Source of the DNA: Bacteroidota bacterium
GTDB taxonomy: Bacteria; Bacteroidota; Bacteroidia; Flavobacteriales; Flavobacteriaceae
Assembly: GCA_023434025.1 (NCBI GenBank)
Contig: JAEYTL010000054.1
Location: 124,001-188,000, forward strand
DNA: 64,000 nt
Reading direction: 5' to 3'
The notes beneath the pieces are model-generated. The model saw only the letters and a program-made list of their open reading frames with translations, ran no database searches and was not told where the DNA came from. This document shows positions 51,234 to 60,291 of the stretch, in pieces. The translations under genes and the position numbers were made by a program. Numbering within the stretch: the first letter of the stretch is position 1; each line of letters begins with the position of its first letter.

Positions 51234-52958
51234 AACTCTGTAAACCGGATAGGTGAGGTGAGAAGGCTCGTAATAAACCGAATTCTTATATATCCAGTCC
51301 AGTTGAGCGGCTCCGTTGTCTGAAAATGATTTGTCTTCGGCTTTTTTGCGTTCAAACTTTTCTCGCAGAACAGAATCCTTAGCTAAAATTTCGGCGGCTA
51401 AATCTTCAAACACATAGGCAGAAAACCCCTCTTTTTGTTGCAAAATACCGTCAAAAAAGTTCCAGTTAAAAAAAGAATCCGGAGCTTCTGGCTCGAGGGT
51501 TTCCAACAAATATTTTACGGCAAACTGCTGGATAGGAATGTAGTAATCGCCTTTTTGAAAGATTACTTTTTCCATTGCTTTTTGAACCGTTGTGTTAGAA
51601 TGGGGATAATGTCCCTCATAAGCTGATCCGGCTGTTTTGTAGTCTGCAATTTTATATTTTTCTACTTCAATCAGGGTGTCTTTTTTCAGCTGAATCATTT
51701 CTACTTTATTCAGTTTTAATAAATCAACGACATTCCACCATGATTTTGGGATGATGTATGCCGTCGGAATTTTAACCTGCTTTTGCGGTTTATAAAAATG
51801 ATAATATGGAATTTGTTTTTTAAAAGGTTTCTTTTGGTCATAAAAAAGCCTGTCTTTCCCCGAAATATCACTTTTTTTATACCCGGATTCAAACCCTAAA
51901 AAATCAATTCGTTCTACTTTTGTACTGTCAATATTCCATACCAGCGTATAAAAAGAGCCGGGTTTAAACTGATGCTGGTTTTTAGCTCTTAAATTTTTAA
52001 TTTTCAAATAATCAGCATCTGTGTGTGCAATGGTTTCCAACATAAATTCATAGGTAACCTTTACCCGGTCTTCATACTTTTTCAGCATGTGAGTTTCCGG
52101 CATGTAGCCTATGCTATGAAAAAGCGAGGCATATCCGGTGGAATAACGAGGTAAATCCATCATCTGGGTAAATCCTTTTTCAGGCGATGCTCCATAGACT
52201 GTGACATAGGGGATGCTTTCTATTTTCTTTTTCAATAATTGTGTTCTGATCTTTGGTGTCATTTCATTTTTTAAATAATTCCCCAAATCAGTACCCAGTT
52301 TTTGATGTTGGGTTTGAATATAAGTCAGTACATATTGATAATCGGCACCATTGCTCACGTGGTTGTCTATAAAAACATCAGGGTTCACCAAGTGAAAAAT
52401 TTCGGCAAAACTCCGTGCGTTTTTCGTATCAGATTTTATAAAATCACGGTTCAGATCAAAATTGCGGTTATTTCCCCTGAAACCATACGATTCAGGTCCG
52501 TTCTGATTGACTCTTGAGAATGAATTGCGGTTCAGTGTTCCGCCAATATTATAAAACGGGATCATGGCAATAAGGGTATTTTTGGGAGCTGTAATTTTAT
52601 TCAGAACCAGATCCCTGAACAGCATCATCGAAGCATCTACACCATCAGGCTCACCGGGATGAATATTGTTATTAATGAGTAATACCGCTTTGGATTGCTT
52701 TTGAGTTAAATCAAAACTTTTATCCGGATCAAAAATTATTAAACGCAGCGGTTCACCGGAATCGGTTTCGCCCATTTCTGTCATTTTGATTGTCTCAAAT
52801 TTTTTATCCAATGCTGTATAAAAATCAAGGGACTCTTGGTATGTTGCGGTTTGATTTTTGTTACCTTTTTCATAAGGTGTGTACCAATTGTTTTGTTGGG
52901 CATAAGTAACCAACTGACCTGTAATCAGTATCGTTATAAATAGAATTCTCTTCATCAA
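51225..52958 (-). CDS. M14 family zinc carboxypeptidase-like protein
   Basis: 577 residues with a signal peptide (MMKRILFITILITGQLVTYAQ). The first zinc ligands are in NNNIHPGEPDGVD (HxxE), and NRNFDLNRDFIKSD and DNHVSNGADYQY supply further family motifs. The C-terminal ~250 residues do not match the classic carboxypeptidase domain. It is probably a periplasmic peptidase, perhaps acting on wall or dietary peptides; its specificity is not evident. coaD lies immediately upstream. Confidence 0.87.
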   Translation of the reverse strand: MMKRILFITILITGQLVTYAQQNNWYTPYEKGNKNQTATYQESLDFYTALDKKFETIKMTEMGETDSGEPLRLIIFDPDKSFDLTQKQSKAVLLINNNIHPGEPDGVDASMMLFRDLVLNKITAPKNTLIAMIPFYNIGGTLNRNSFSRVNQNGPESYGFRGNNRNFDLNRDFIKSDTKNARSFAEIFHLVNPDVFIDNHVSNGADYQYVLTYIQTQHQKLGTDLGNYLKNEMTPKIRTQLLKKKIESIPYVTVYGASPEKGFTQMMDLPRYSTGYASLFHSIGYMPETHMLKKYEDRVKVTYEFMLETIAHTDADYLKIKNLRAKNQHQFKPGSFYTLVWNIDSTKVERIDFLGFESGYKKSDISGKDRLFYDQKKPFKKQIPYYHFYKPQKQVKIPTAYIIPKSWWNVVDLLKLNKVEMIQLKKDTLIEVEKYKIADYKTAGSAYEGHYPHSNTTVQKAMEKVIFQKGDYYIPIQQFAVKYLLETLEPEAPDSFFNWNFFDGILQQKEGFSAYVFEDLAAEILAKDSVLREKFERKKAEDKSFSDNGAAQLDWIYKNSVYYEPSHLTYPVYRVLN

Positions 52959-52961
52959 AAA

Positions 52962-53417
52962 TTATTTAATTTTTACTGATTCCGGGACTAAAACGGTATA
53001 ATCACCACCGTTTCTGATGACATCGCGAACAATACTGGAACTGATGTACGATGTTTTAGCGGCAGTCAGCAAGAAAACGGTTTCAATTTTTGATAAGCGT
53101 CTGTTGGTATGGGCAATAGCTTTTTCAAATTCAAAATCGGCCGGATTACGCAGGCCGCGAAGGATAAAATCGGCTTTTTCTCTTTTGCATAAATCAATGG
53201 TGAGTCCCTCGTAGGTAATCACACGTACTTTGGGCTCATCCTTAAACGCTTCTTCAATAAATTTTTTACGTTCGGCCAGGGAAAACATGTATTTTTTTTC
53301 GGCATTTACGCCGATAGCAACAATTACCTCGTCAAACAAAGGAATGCCTCTTTGAATAATATCAAAGTGTCCTAAGGTGATGGGGTCAAAAGATCCCGGA
53401 AAAACAGCTTTTTTCAT
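52962..53417 (-). CDS. coaD: Phosphopantetheine adenylyltransferase
   Basis: Forms dephospho-CoA from 4'-phosphopantetheine and ATP. 151 residues. The nucleotidyltransferase motif PGSFDPITLGH contains the T/HxGH sequence TLGH (14-17), and YISSSIVRDV is the C-terminal ATP-binding motif. It lies 5 bases after ddl and 3 before the M14 gene, so an operon is likely. Confidence 0.96.
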   Translation of the reverse strand: MKKAVFPGSFDPITLGHFDIIQRGIPLFDEVIVAIGVNAEKKYMFSLAERKKFIEEAFKDEPKVRVITYEGLTIDLCKREKADFILRGLRNPADFEFEKAIAHTNRRLSKIETVFLLTAAKTSYISSSIVRDVIRNGGDYTVLVPESVKIK

Positions 53418-53422
53418 AATTT

Positions 53423-54397
53423 TCAGTCGTTTAAGGCTAATTCAATTGCGTTGTCAAACAATGCTGTTAATGAAATACCAGCCGCTCTGGCTTGCTGGGG
53501 CAGAATACTCTCTGTTGTTAATCCCGGAATGGTATTCATTTCCAGCATATACGGTTCATTGTTTACAATAATAAATTCGCTGCGTGAAAACCCTTTCATT
53601 TTTAAAACTTCGTAGGCTCTTTTGGCCACAGTCTCCACTTTTGCTTTTAATTCATCGCTGACCCTGGCCGGGGTTATTTCCTGAGATTTGCCCAAATACT
53701 TGGCTTCATAATCAAAAAAGTCATTTTCTGATACAATTTCGGTAATCGGAAGCACCATGACTTTCCCTCTGTAATTAATCACTCCCACTGAGACTTCCAC
53801 ACCATCTAAAAAACGTTCAATAATAATTTCATTATCTTCTTTGTAGGCATTTTCAATGGCCGGAATCAGCTCTTCTTTTGTTTTTACTTTTGAAATTCCG
53901 AAACTGGAACCTGATTTGTTGGGCTTTACAAAACATGGCAGGCCTAAGGTAGTGATGATTTTATCGGGATCAATTTCATCGCCTTCGTTGAGGTATAGTG
54001 AAGCCGCTGATTTAATGCCGTATGGTTTTAATACCGACAGTAAATCTCTTTTATTGAATGTAAGGGCTGCCTGATAATGACTGCAACTGGTATGCGGTAT
54101 TCCCAACAGTTCAAAATAAGCCTGCATTAAACCATCTTCGCCGGGTGTGCCGTGAATGGCATTGAATACCACATCAAATGTGATTTTTGTACCATTTACA
54201 TCCACAGAAAAATCGTTTTTGTTTACCGGAAATTCTTCATTTGAGGTATTCACATAAACCCATTTTTCTTTAAAAATATGGATTTTAAACGGGTTGTATT
54301 TTGCTTTATCCAGGTATTGATACACAACACCGCCACTGGTAAGCGAAATTTGATATTCACTGGAATATCCTCCCATAATGATAGCAACATTTTTCAT
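53423..54397 (-). CDS. ddl: D-alanine--D-alanine ligase
   Basis: Makes the D-Ala-D-Ala dipeptide of peptidoglycan with ATP. 324 residues. ATP-grasp features include HGTPGEDGLMQAYFELLGIPHT, KPNKSGSSFGIS and LEMNTIPGLT, with the catalytic loop near EVSVGVI. It heads the coaD/M14 run. Confidence 0.95.
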   Translation of the reverse strand: MKNVAIIMGGYSSEYQISLTSGGVVYQYLDKAKYNPFKIHIFKEKWVYVNTSNEEFPVNKNDFSVDVNGTKITFDVVFNAIHGTPGEDGLMQAYFELLGIPHTSCSHYQAALTFNKRDLLSVLKPYGIKSAASLYLNEGDEIDPDKIITTLGLPCFVKPNKSGSSFGISKVKTKEELIPAIENAYKEDNEIIIERFLDGVEVSVGVINYRGKVMVLPITEIVSENDFFDYEAKYLGKSQEITPARVSDELKAKVETVAKRAYEVLKMKGFSRSEFIIVNNEPYMLEMNTIPGLTTESILPQQARAAGISLTALFDNAIELALND

Positions 54398-54478
54398 TGA
54401 ACTGCGTTTGTAAGTTTAGGCTTAAGCCAAACAAAATTATCATTTATTTATGGAAACAAAAAACGGTTTATAATTTTA

Positions 54479-54486
54479 TATCTTTG
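54479..54486 (+). promoter_or_regulatory. -7 box for the PASTA gene
   Basis: TATCTTTG fits TAnnTTTG and is followed by GC, 17 bases before the ATG at 54503. A -33 TTG is not evident. Confidence 0.45.
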
Positions 54487-54502
54487 CAATAAATAAAATA
54501 GG

Positions 54503-55105
54503 ATGAGTTTAAGAAAATATCTTACCAGTAAAATTTTTTTCCGACAAGTTTTGGCCGCCATGGGCATTTTGGCGGTGATTGCCTTTCTTTTTTTTAATCT
54601 GCTTTCGTTTATCACCAATCACGGAGAAGAAATCACGGTTCCCGATTTGAGTAAATTAAGCGTTGAAAAGGCCGGGGAAAAACTCGATAACCTGGATCTG
54701 GAATATGTTTTACTCGATACACTGGATTTTCAGAAGGATTTCCCTAAATATACGGTTGTGGAGCAGGATCCGAAACCGGGCTCTAAAGTAAAAGCCAACC
54801 GTAAGGTATATATCAAAATCAATTCGGACGGTTATGCCTTTGTCACATTACCTGATTTAATAGAAAAAACATACCGTCAGGCTGAACCCACGTTAAAGTC
54901 CATCGGACTGGAAGTAGGCAAGGTGACCTACAAGCCTTATCTGGGTAAAGACATGGTGCTTGAGATGAAATACAACGGAGCTCCCGTTAAACCCGGTACT
55001 AAAATAATGAAGACCTCAAAAATTGACCTGGTGCTGGGTGACGGAAAAGTTGCTTTTGACGAAACGGAAATAGACAGTATTCTTCAGCAACAAGATGAAC
55101 AGTAA
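54503..55105 (+). CDS. Membrane-anchored PASTA domain protein
   Basis: 200 residues. One N-terminal membrane segment (VLAAMGILAVIAFLFFNLLSF) and two or three PASTA units (EITVPDLSKLSVEKAGEKLDNLDLE, FVTLPDLIEKTYRQAEPTLKS). PASTA domains bind muropeptides or uncrosslinked wall; here no kinase domain is attached. It overlaps the next gene's start by 11 bases. Confidence 0.88.
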   Translation: MSLRKYLTSKIFFRQVLAAMGILAVIAFLFFNLLSFITNHGEEITVPDLSKLSVEKAGEKLDNLDLEYVLLDTLDFQKDFPKYTVVEQDPKPGSKVKANRKVYIKINSDGYAFVTLPDLIEKTYRQAEPTLKSIGLEVGKVTYKPYLGKDMVLEMKYNGAPVKPGTKIMKTSKIDLVLGDGKVAFDETEIDSILQQQDEQ

Positions 55106-56138
55106 AATGGCCAACATAGAACCGGAAACTGACGACGAATTATTTGAACATCATCGGTTTGATGTACCCAAAGGACAATCGATGGTTCGGATTGATAAAT
55201 ACCTCATGCAGGTTGTAGAAAATACAACCCGCAATAAAATACAACAGGCGGCAACAGCGGGTAATATCCTTGTAAATGATGTTCCCGTAAAATCAAATTA
55301 CAAGGTCAAACCGTTTGACACCATTCGTTATTTGATGACACATCCGCCTTATGAATATCTTCTGGAACCCGAGGATATTCCTATTCGTATCATTTATGAA
55401 GATGATCAGTTATTGCTGGTAAACAAAGAGGCCGGCATGGTGGTTCATCCCGGACATGGAAATTACAGCGGAACTTTAGTCAACGCTCTGGCTTTTCATT
55501 TTGAAAATCTACCGATGAACAGTTCGGAGCGGCCGGGCTTGGTTCATAGGATCGACAAGAATACATCCGGTCTTTTGGTAATTGCCAAAACCGATCTGGC
55601 CATGGCTTATTTAGCAAAACAGTTTGCCGATAAAACATCTGAACGGGAGTATATTGCTTTGGTATGGGGTAATCCGGCAGAAGAAGAAGGAACAATTGGC
55701 GGTTACATCGGAAGGCATCAGAAAGACCGTATGCAGATGGCTGTTTATGACGATGAAGCTTACGGCAAGCCGGCAGTAACACACTATAAGGTCTTGGAGC
55801 GGTTTGGATATGTTACACTGATCTCCTGTAAATTGGAAACGGGCAGAACACATCAGATCCGTGCCCATATGAAACACATCGGTCACCCGTTGTTTAATGA
55901 TCAGCGATATGGAGGCGATCAGATTTTAAAAGGAACTACTTTTACAAAGTATAAACAATTTGTCGAGAATTGTTTTAAAATCCTGCCCCGTCAGGCACTT
56001 CATGCCAAAACACTTGGTTTTGAACATCCCGTTACCAAAGAATTCATGCGTTTTGATTCTGAGATTCCACAGGATATGGTAGATTGTATCGAAAAATGGA
56101 GAAACTATTCGAAATCAAATCATTTAGAAGAAGAGTAG
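55095..56138 (+). CDS. rluD: RluD-type 23S rRNA pseudouridine synthase
   Basis: 347 residues. An S4 RNA-binding domain (about 30-90: IRIDKYLMQVVENTTRNK) and the RluA/RluD catalytic domain with Asp154 in HRIDKNTSGLLVIAK. Also LETGRTHQIRAHMKHIGHP. The precise uridine targets are not provable; RluD positions 1911/1915/1917 are the usual guess. A second ATG at 55107 is an alternative start. Confidence 0.9.
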   Translation: MNSKMANIEPETDDELFEHHRFDVPKGQSMVRIDKYLMQVVENTTRNKIQQAATAGNILVNDVPVKSNYKVKPFDTIRYLMTHPPYEYLLEPEDIPIRIIYEDDQLLLVNKEAGMVVHPGHGNYSGTLVNALAFHFENLPMNSSERPGLVHRIDKNTSGLLVIAKTDLAMAYLAKQFADKTSEREYIALVWGNPAEEEGTIGGYIGRHQKDRMQMAVYDDEAYGKPAVTHYKVLERFGYVTLISCKLETGRTHQIRAHMKHIGHPLFNDQRYGGDQILKGTTFTKYKQFVENCFKILPRQALHAKTLGFEHPVTKEFMRFDSEIPQDMVDCIEKWRNYSKSNHLEEE

Positions 56139-56158
56139 AAACCTTAGATAAAAAAAAT

Positions 56159-56196
56159 AAAGCAGCAAAATCAATAATGAGATTGCTGCTTTTCTT
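56159..56196 (+). terminator. Terminator after rluD
   Basis: AAAGCAGCAA (56159-56168) pairs perfectly with TTGCTGCTTT (56183-56192) and is followed by a T-rich stretch, 20 bases after the stop codon. Confidence 0.75.
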
Positions 56197-56209
56197 TATC
56201 CTGAACTAA

Positions 56210-57553
56210 TTAACCTCTTCTGGAAGAATTAGATGAACCTCTGCTTCCTGCACTTTCACCTCTTGAAGAACCAGAACTTCTCGGAGCACTCATCTGGCTG
56301 GAAGAAGAGCGGGGAGCGGACTGTACTTTCGGGGCAGAAGTACTTCTGGGTGTGTTCAGCTGGCCGGATGCAGAAGAACGGGGTGTTGACTGCACACTTG
56401 GAGCCGATGAGCTTCTGGGTGTACTAACCTGATCATATGATGAGCGTGGTGTTGATTGTACTTTTGGAGCATTACCGGAACTGAAACTATTTGATCCTGG
56501 AGTGCTTCTGGGGGTTGCGTTTACCGTACTCCCTGAATAAGTAGTGCTTCTTGTACCTGCATTTTCAATAGATCCTGAATTACGGGTATTAAGTTCTGTA
56601 CCCTTAGGCGTATTCACACTACTTCTGGGAGTGTTAACAGCCATTTGGTCTGAACGGGTTGAACTGCTAACCCCAGTTCTGGGCGAATTTTGAACCGCAT
56701 TATTTGAACGAACACCGTTATTTCTTGTTCCGGTGTAAGAAGAGGCTGTTGCATCACTATTTCGCGAACTTCTCACTGATGAATTTGAATTAATTCCCTG
56801 ATTTCTTGTCTCCCGGTTCTGAGTCAGTTCATAGCGGTTATTTACACCACTATTCCTTGTGGAAAATGAGCGGGTAGGATGCTGTACTTCATAAGCATTC
56901 GTACGTCTGGTCTGATACATGGCTACAGCCCGTGTACTTCTTCTGTGGTTAACATAATGACAGGTGTTGTTTACATTCACATAAACATTTACATGGCTTC
57001 TGTATCGGAAAATGGGCCAGGGTCTCCAGGCATAATAATAGGTAGGATAATAGCCCCAGTACCAGGACGAGTAATACGGACGGTAAGTACTAACCCAAAA
57101 CGTATTAAATATGACGGGTCTGTGGATGTAAACAGGTTCATAAATATAATTTGAACCGTACATATATACATCGCCGACCACCTGAACCTGTACGTTATTG
57201 TAACGGTCTCTTTCTACTTCAATTGTGGCAACGTCCTGAAACAAATCCCTTCCCAAAACCGATTGAACGATAATTAAATGAGTTCCGTTTTCAACAACTT
57301 CTATGACCCGCAGGTAATCAACCTGATTATCATTGTTTAAATCCAGGTTTGAAATTGGATTGGCAGGATCGTTTAACCGTCTTTCAAAATCTTCTAAATT
57401 GGCTGCTTCTCCAAAAATATGAGCTACAGCTCTTAAATCCAGGTTATCGCTGATATCAATAGAATTGGCTCTAACGGTTGTTCTGTCTTGGGCATTTGCA
57501 TTTGTCATCCCGACAAACAATATGCTAAGGGTTATTAATAGTGTTTTCATCAT
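56210..57553 (-). CDS. Secreted protein with Tyr/Trp-rich middle and Ser-Arg-Pro repeat tail
   Basis: 447 residues with a signal peptide (ending NANAQ). Residues ~25-130 are ordinary. Residues ~130-190 are crowded with Tyr and Trp (for example YYSSWYWGYYPTYYY). From about residue 215 to the end the chain is low-complexity, strongly basic and rich in Ser, Arg, Asn and Pro, with about eight copies of a (S/N/A)(T/A)PRS(S/T) motif. I do not recognise a named family. It may be a surface or matrix protein; no sorting domain is visible. It is transcribed alone. Confidence 0.8.
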   Translation of the reverse strand: MMKTLLITLSILFVGMTNANAQDRTTVRANSIDISDNLDLRAVAHIFGEAANLEDFERRLNDPANPISNLDLNNDNQVDYLRVIEVVENGTHLIIVQSVLGRDLFQDVATIEVERDRYNNVQVQVVGDVYMYGSNYIYEPVYIHRPVIFNTFWVSTYRPYYSSWYWGYYPTYYYAWRPWPIFRYRSHVNVYVNVNNTCHYVNHRRSTRAVAMYQTRRTNAYEVQHPTRSFSTRNSGVNNRYELTQNRETRNQGINSNSSVRSSRNSDATASSYTGTRNNGVRSNNAVQNSPRTGVSSSTRSDQMAVNTPRSSVNTPKGTELNTRNSGSIENAGTRSTTYSGSTVNATPRSTPGSNSFSSGNAPKVQSTPRSSYDQVSTPRSSSAPSVQSTPRSSASGQLNTPRSTSAPKVQSAPRSSSSQMSAPRSSGSSRGESAGSRGSSNSSRRG

Positions 57554-57666
57554 GTTGCATTTTAAAGTTTACAGTACATTTAATGTTGCTTTTTACGATG
57601 GTACAATTTTTATGCCAATACTTTTTTAGGTTGATTATTTATAAGAATATTTTGTAAAATAAGCAC

Positions 57667-57696
57667 TTGCACAAGACAATTTTGTTTCTATATTTG
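57667..57696 (+). promoter_or_regulatory. Promoter of the beta-propeller lipoprotein gene
   Basis: TTG (57667-57669), 19 bases, TATATTTG (57689-57696) is an exact consensus, 17 bases before the ATG. Confidence 0.8.
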
Positions 57697-57713
57697 TATA
57701 AATTTTTAACAAA

Positions 57714-58778
57714 ATGCGTAAAATTTGTGAAATTCTATTGTTAATCCTTTTGGTTTCCTGCAAGGATGCTGAAAATAAACCGCTTACTAATTTGCGTGCA
57801 CCGTTTACCGGGGTTCACGTAACAACACTTTTGGCAGACACCATGAGTGTAAGAGCCATTACGCTGGAAAAAGACAAAGTGTGGTATGCTACTGATAAAG
57901 GCGGGTATGGCTATTGTAAATTAGACCAATCCAAAAATTTTATCGGTCGTATCGCATCAGATACCATTTATCCGCACTTTAGGGGAATTGCACAAAACAG
58001 CTCTTCGGTATTCATGATCAGTACCGAGAAGCCGGCGGCAATTTACAGGCTTTCGAAACCCGATAATGTAGTTACAAAGGTTTTTGAAGATAAACATCCG
58101 GGTGCTTTTTATAATGGAATTCAATTCTGGAATGAATACGAAGGCATTGCCATGGGCGACCCGCAAAATGGGTGTCTTTCTGTGGTGGTAACACGTGACA
58201 AAGGGAATACATGGACAAAAATTGCGTGCAGTGAATTACCTGAAATAGAACCTGGCGAAGCAGGTTTTGCAGCCAGCAACAGCAGTCTGGTTGTGAAAGG
58301 CGACAATACATGGATTGTTACCGGAGGAACAAAGGCCAGGATTTTCTTTTCAAGGGACAAAGGCAAAACATGGGCCGTTCATGAAACACCAATCAATCAG
58401 GGAAAACCAATGGCCGGGATTTTTACAGCCGATTTTTATAATGACTCTATTGGTATTATAGCGGGTGGGGATTATGAAAATCAGGGTGAAAATTTTAAAA
58501 ACAAAGCTCTGACGATAAACAGCGGACAAACCTGGGCATTAATTTCAGATGGAGAGGCATTTGGTTATACATCTTGTATTCAGTTTGTTCCGGAATCCGG
58601 AGGACTTTTAACCGTAAGTGTAGGGCCTCAGGGAATTTATTTTTCAGATGACAGCGGCAGTTTTTGGAAAAAAATAAGCGATGAAAAAGACCTGCATACG
58701 ATTCGCTTTATCGATGAAAGAAATGCTGTCGCTGCCGGCAAAAATAAAATTATTAAAATAAAATTTACCTCTGATTAA
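57714..58778 (+). CDS. Beta-propeller (BNR/Asp-box type) lipoprotein
   Basis: 354 residues. A lipoprotein signal (MRKICEILLLILLVSC, Cys16) and repeated Asp-box-like motifs SRDKGKTW, TRDKGNTW, SGQTW and SDDSGSFW, spaced as in sialidase/YCF48 propellers. Related proteins are labelled oxidoreductase without support; no cofactor motif is seen. Probably a binding or structural protein. Its stop shares TTAA with the convergent gene. Confidence 0.85.
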   Translation: MRKICEILLLILLVSCKDAENKPLTNLRAPFTGVHVTTLLADTMSVRAITLEKDKVWYATDKGGYGYCKLDQSKNFIGRIASDTIYPHFRGIAQNSSSVFMISTEKPAAIYRLSKPDNVVTKVFEDKHPGAFYNGIQFWNEYEGIAMGDPQNGCLSVVVTRDKGNTWTKIACSELPEIEPGEAGFAASNSSLVVKGDNTWIVTGGTKARIFFSRDKGKTWAVHETPINQGKPMAGIFTADFYNDSIGIIAGGDYENQGENFKNKALTINSGQTWALISDGEAFGYTSCIQFVPESGGLLTVSVGPQGIYFSDDSGSFWKKISDEKDLHTIRFIDERNAVAAGKNKIIKIKFTSD

Positions 58779-59227
58779 TTTTTATTGGCCGGTCGGTTTT
58801 CGCGGTATTGCTTCAGCAATTTACGGTTAAAATCTTCTTCAGCTTTTTTAAGCTTAATGATTTTGTGCGAACTGATGACATTTTTTAAATCAGAAATCAA
58901 TTTTTTTCGCAACTGATGTGTTTCTTCTTCTACACTTTCCATTTGTGACAATAGGTTGGAAGCCTCTTTTTCGGACATTGTCTCTAAGTCGGTATCCATT
59001 CGCTTCATGTAGGACTTCATTTTTTCATGACGAAGCTCAAACTGTTTTTCTTCAAAAGCATTATAAATCGGCCAGAATTTTTCGGCTTCCTGCTGTGTTA
59101 AGGAAAGCTCACTGGTAATAAACGCGGTTTTTAACGCTTTTACTTTTTCTCTTTTTCCGCCCTGGGCAAAGCCGGCTGACACAAAAAGGAGACATATAAT
59201 CAGGGTATAAAGGGAACTTCTTTTCAT
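58775..59227 (-). CDS. Spy/CpxP-like periplasmic protein of an ECF sigma cassette
   Basis: 150 residues with a signal peptide (ending SAGFAQ). The rest is helical: LTQQEAEKFWPIYNAFEEKQFELRHE resembles the LTxxQ motif of Spy/CpxP-like stress sensors. It lies 11 bases after the membrane protein gene and is the third gene of sigma, membrane protein, Spy-like protein. Flavobacterial relatives are called sensor of ECF-type sigma factor, as I recall; the role is inferred. Confidence 0.82.
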   Translation of the reverse strand: MKRSSLYTLIICLLFVSAGFAQGGKREKVKALKTAFITSELSLTQQEAEKFWPIYNAFEEKQFELRHEKMKSYMKRMDTDLETMSEKEASNLLSQMESVEEETHQLRKKLISDLKNVISSHKIIKLKKAEEDFNRKLLKQYRENRPANKN

Positions 59228-59238
59228 AGTATTGTTAG

Positions 59239-59652
59239 TTAATCAATGAGGTAGTGTTCAATCGATTCATTTTCAAGTAAATATTTTTCAATTGTTTCTG
59301 ATTCCAGCGTAGTTTGTCTTTGCAGTGAATTCAGATCAGATTCATCCAGAAAACTGATAATATCTTCCGTATATATAGCAGGATGATAACTTAAATACTG
59401 TTCAATGGAGTCGTTATCAAGCAGGCTTTTTTTAACTTTCCAGTGTTGATATACAGGGATACTAACAGCCAAAAGAGTAACTGCCGCTACGGCTGACAAC
59501 CAGTATTTGCGGTATGATTTGAGCAAAATCACCTTGGGTTCCTCGGCCGTTATCTGTTCCCGTATTTTTGATTCAAGCGTATCAAAATAGTTTTCGGGAA
59601 CTTTAAAACCCGGTTTAATTTTGGGATGTTTATGTAAATCAGTTGTTGCCAT
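59239..59652 (-). CDS. Single-pass membrane protein, likely anti-sigma partner
   Basis: 137 residues from the ATG at 59652 (MATTDLHKHPKIKPGFKVPENYF). A longer in-frame start at 59709 would overlap the sigma gene by 26 bases and give an unconserved head. A cytosolic N-domain, one membrane helix (YWLSAVAAVTLLAVSIPVYQHW) and a C-terminal tail with two similar IEQYL/IEKYL/IEHYL repeats. It may be a membrane anti-sigma factor; no zinc-binding HxxxCxxC motif is seen, so this is inferred only from gene order. Confidence 0.7.
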   Translation of the reverse strand: MATTDLHKHPKIKPGFKVPENYFDTLESKIREQITAEEPKVILLKSYRKYWLSAVAAVTLLAVSIPVYQHWKVKKSLLDNDSIEQYLSYHPAIYTEDIISFLDESDLNSLQRQTTLESETIEKYLLENESIEHYLID

Positions 59653-59683
59653 ATTCTCTTTGACTTTAAAAATAATAAATGGT

Positions 59684-60241
59684 TTAATGGAGCGATAAAT
59701 ATTCTTCAATTTTTTTAACGGCTATATGATACGAGGCTTTTAATCCGCCTACAGAGGTCCCTAAAATTTCAGATATCGCTTCATATTTTAATTCTTCAAA
59801 ATATTTCATCTTAAACACAAGCTGTTGCTTTTCGGGAAGCCGGGCAATCGCTTTTTGCAGTTTCAGCTGAATTTCATCACCGTCAAAATAGACATCGGCT
59901 TTCATTTTCTCTGTTTGCTGTAAAAGGTAGTCTTCACTGGTTGTTTGAAATCGTTTTGCCTTTTGCTGCAGGAAAGTCAGTGCTTCGTTGGTTGCAATGC
60001 GGTACATCCAGGAAAAGAGTTTACTCTCTCCTTTAAATCCGCTTAAATTTCGGTAAACTTTAATAAAGGTATTTTGCAGTACATCGTCTGCGTCATCGTG
60101 ATTCAGAACTAAATTACGGATATGGGCATACAGCGGACGCTGATACTGTGAGACCAACTCCTGAAAGGCGTTTTGTTGCGTTTTCGGATTTAATAACGCT
60201 TCTATAAAAGCTTTTTCGTCTTGCAAAACCGTTTTTATCAA
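59684..60241 (-). CDS. ECF-type RNA polymerase sigma factor
   Basis: 185 residues. Region 2 has LVLNHDDADDVLQNTFIKVYRNL and FSWMYRIATNEALTFLQ; region 4 has LPEKQQLVFKMKYFEELKYEAISEILGTSVGGLKASY. These fit sigma-70 family group 4. Its target promoters are unknown; it probably responds to an envelope signal through the downstream membrane protein. Confidence 0.92.
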   Translation of the reverse strand: MIKTVLQDEKAFIEALLNPKTQQNAFQELVSQYQRPLYAHIRNLVLNHDDADDVLQNTFIKVYRNLSGFKGESKLFSWMYRIATNEALTFLQQKAKRFQTTSEDYLLQQTEKMKADVYFDGDEIQLKLQKAIARLPEKQQLVFKMKYFEELKYEAISEILGTSVGGLKASYHIAVKKIEEYLSLH

Positions 60242-60291
60242 TTAGACTGTTAAAATATAAAATGGTTTAACAGCATCATCGTAAAAATTGA

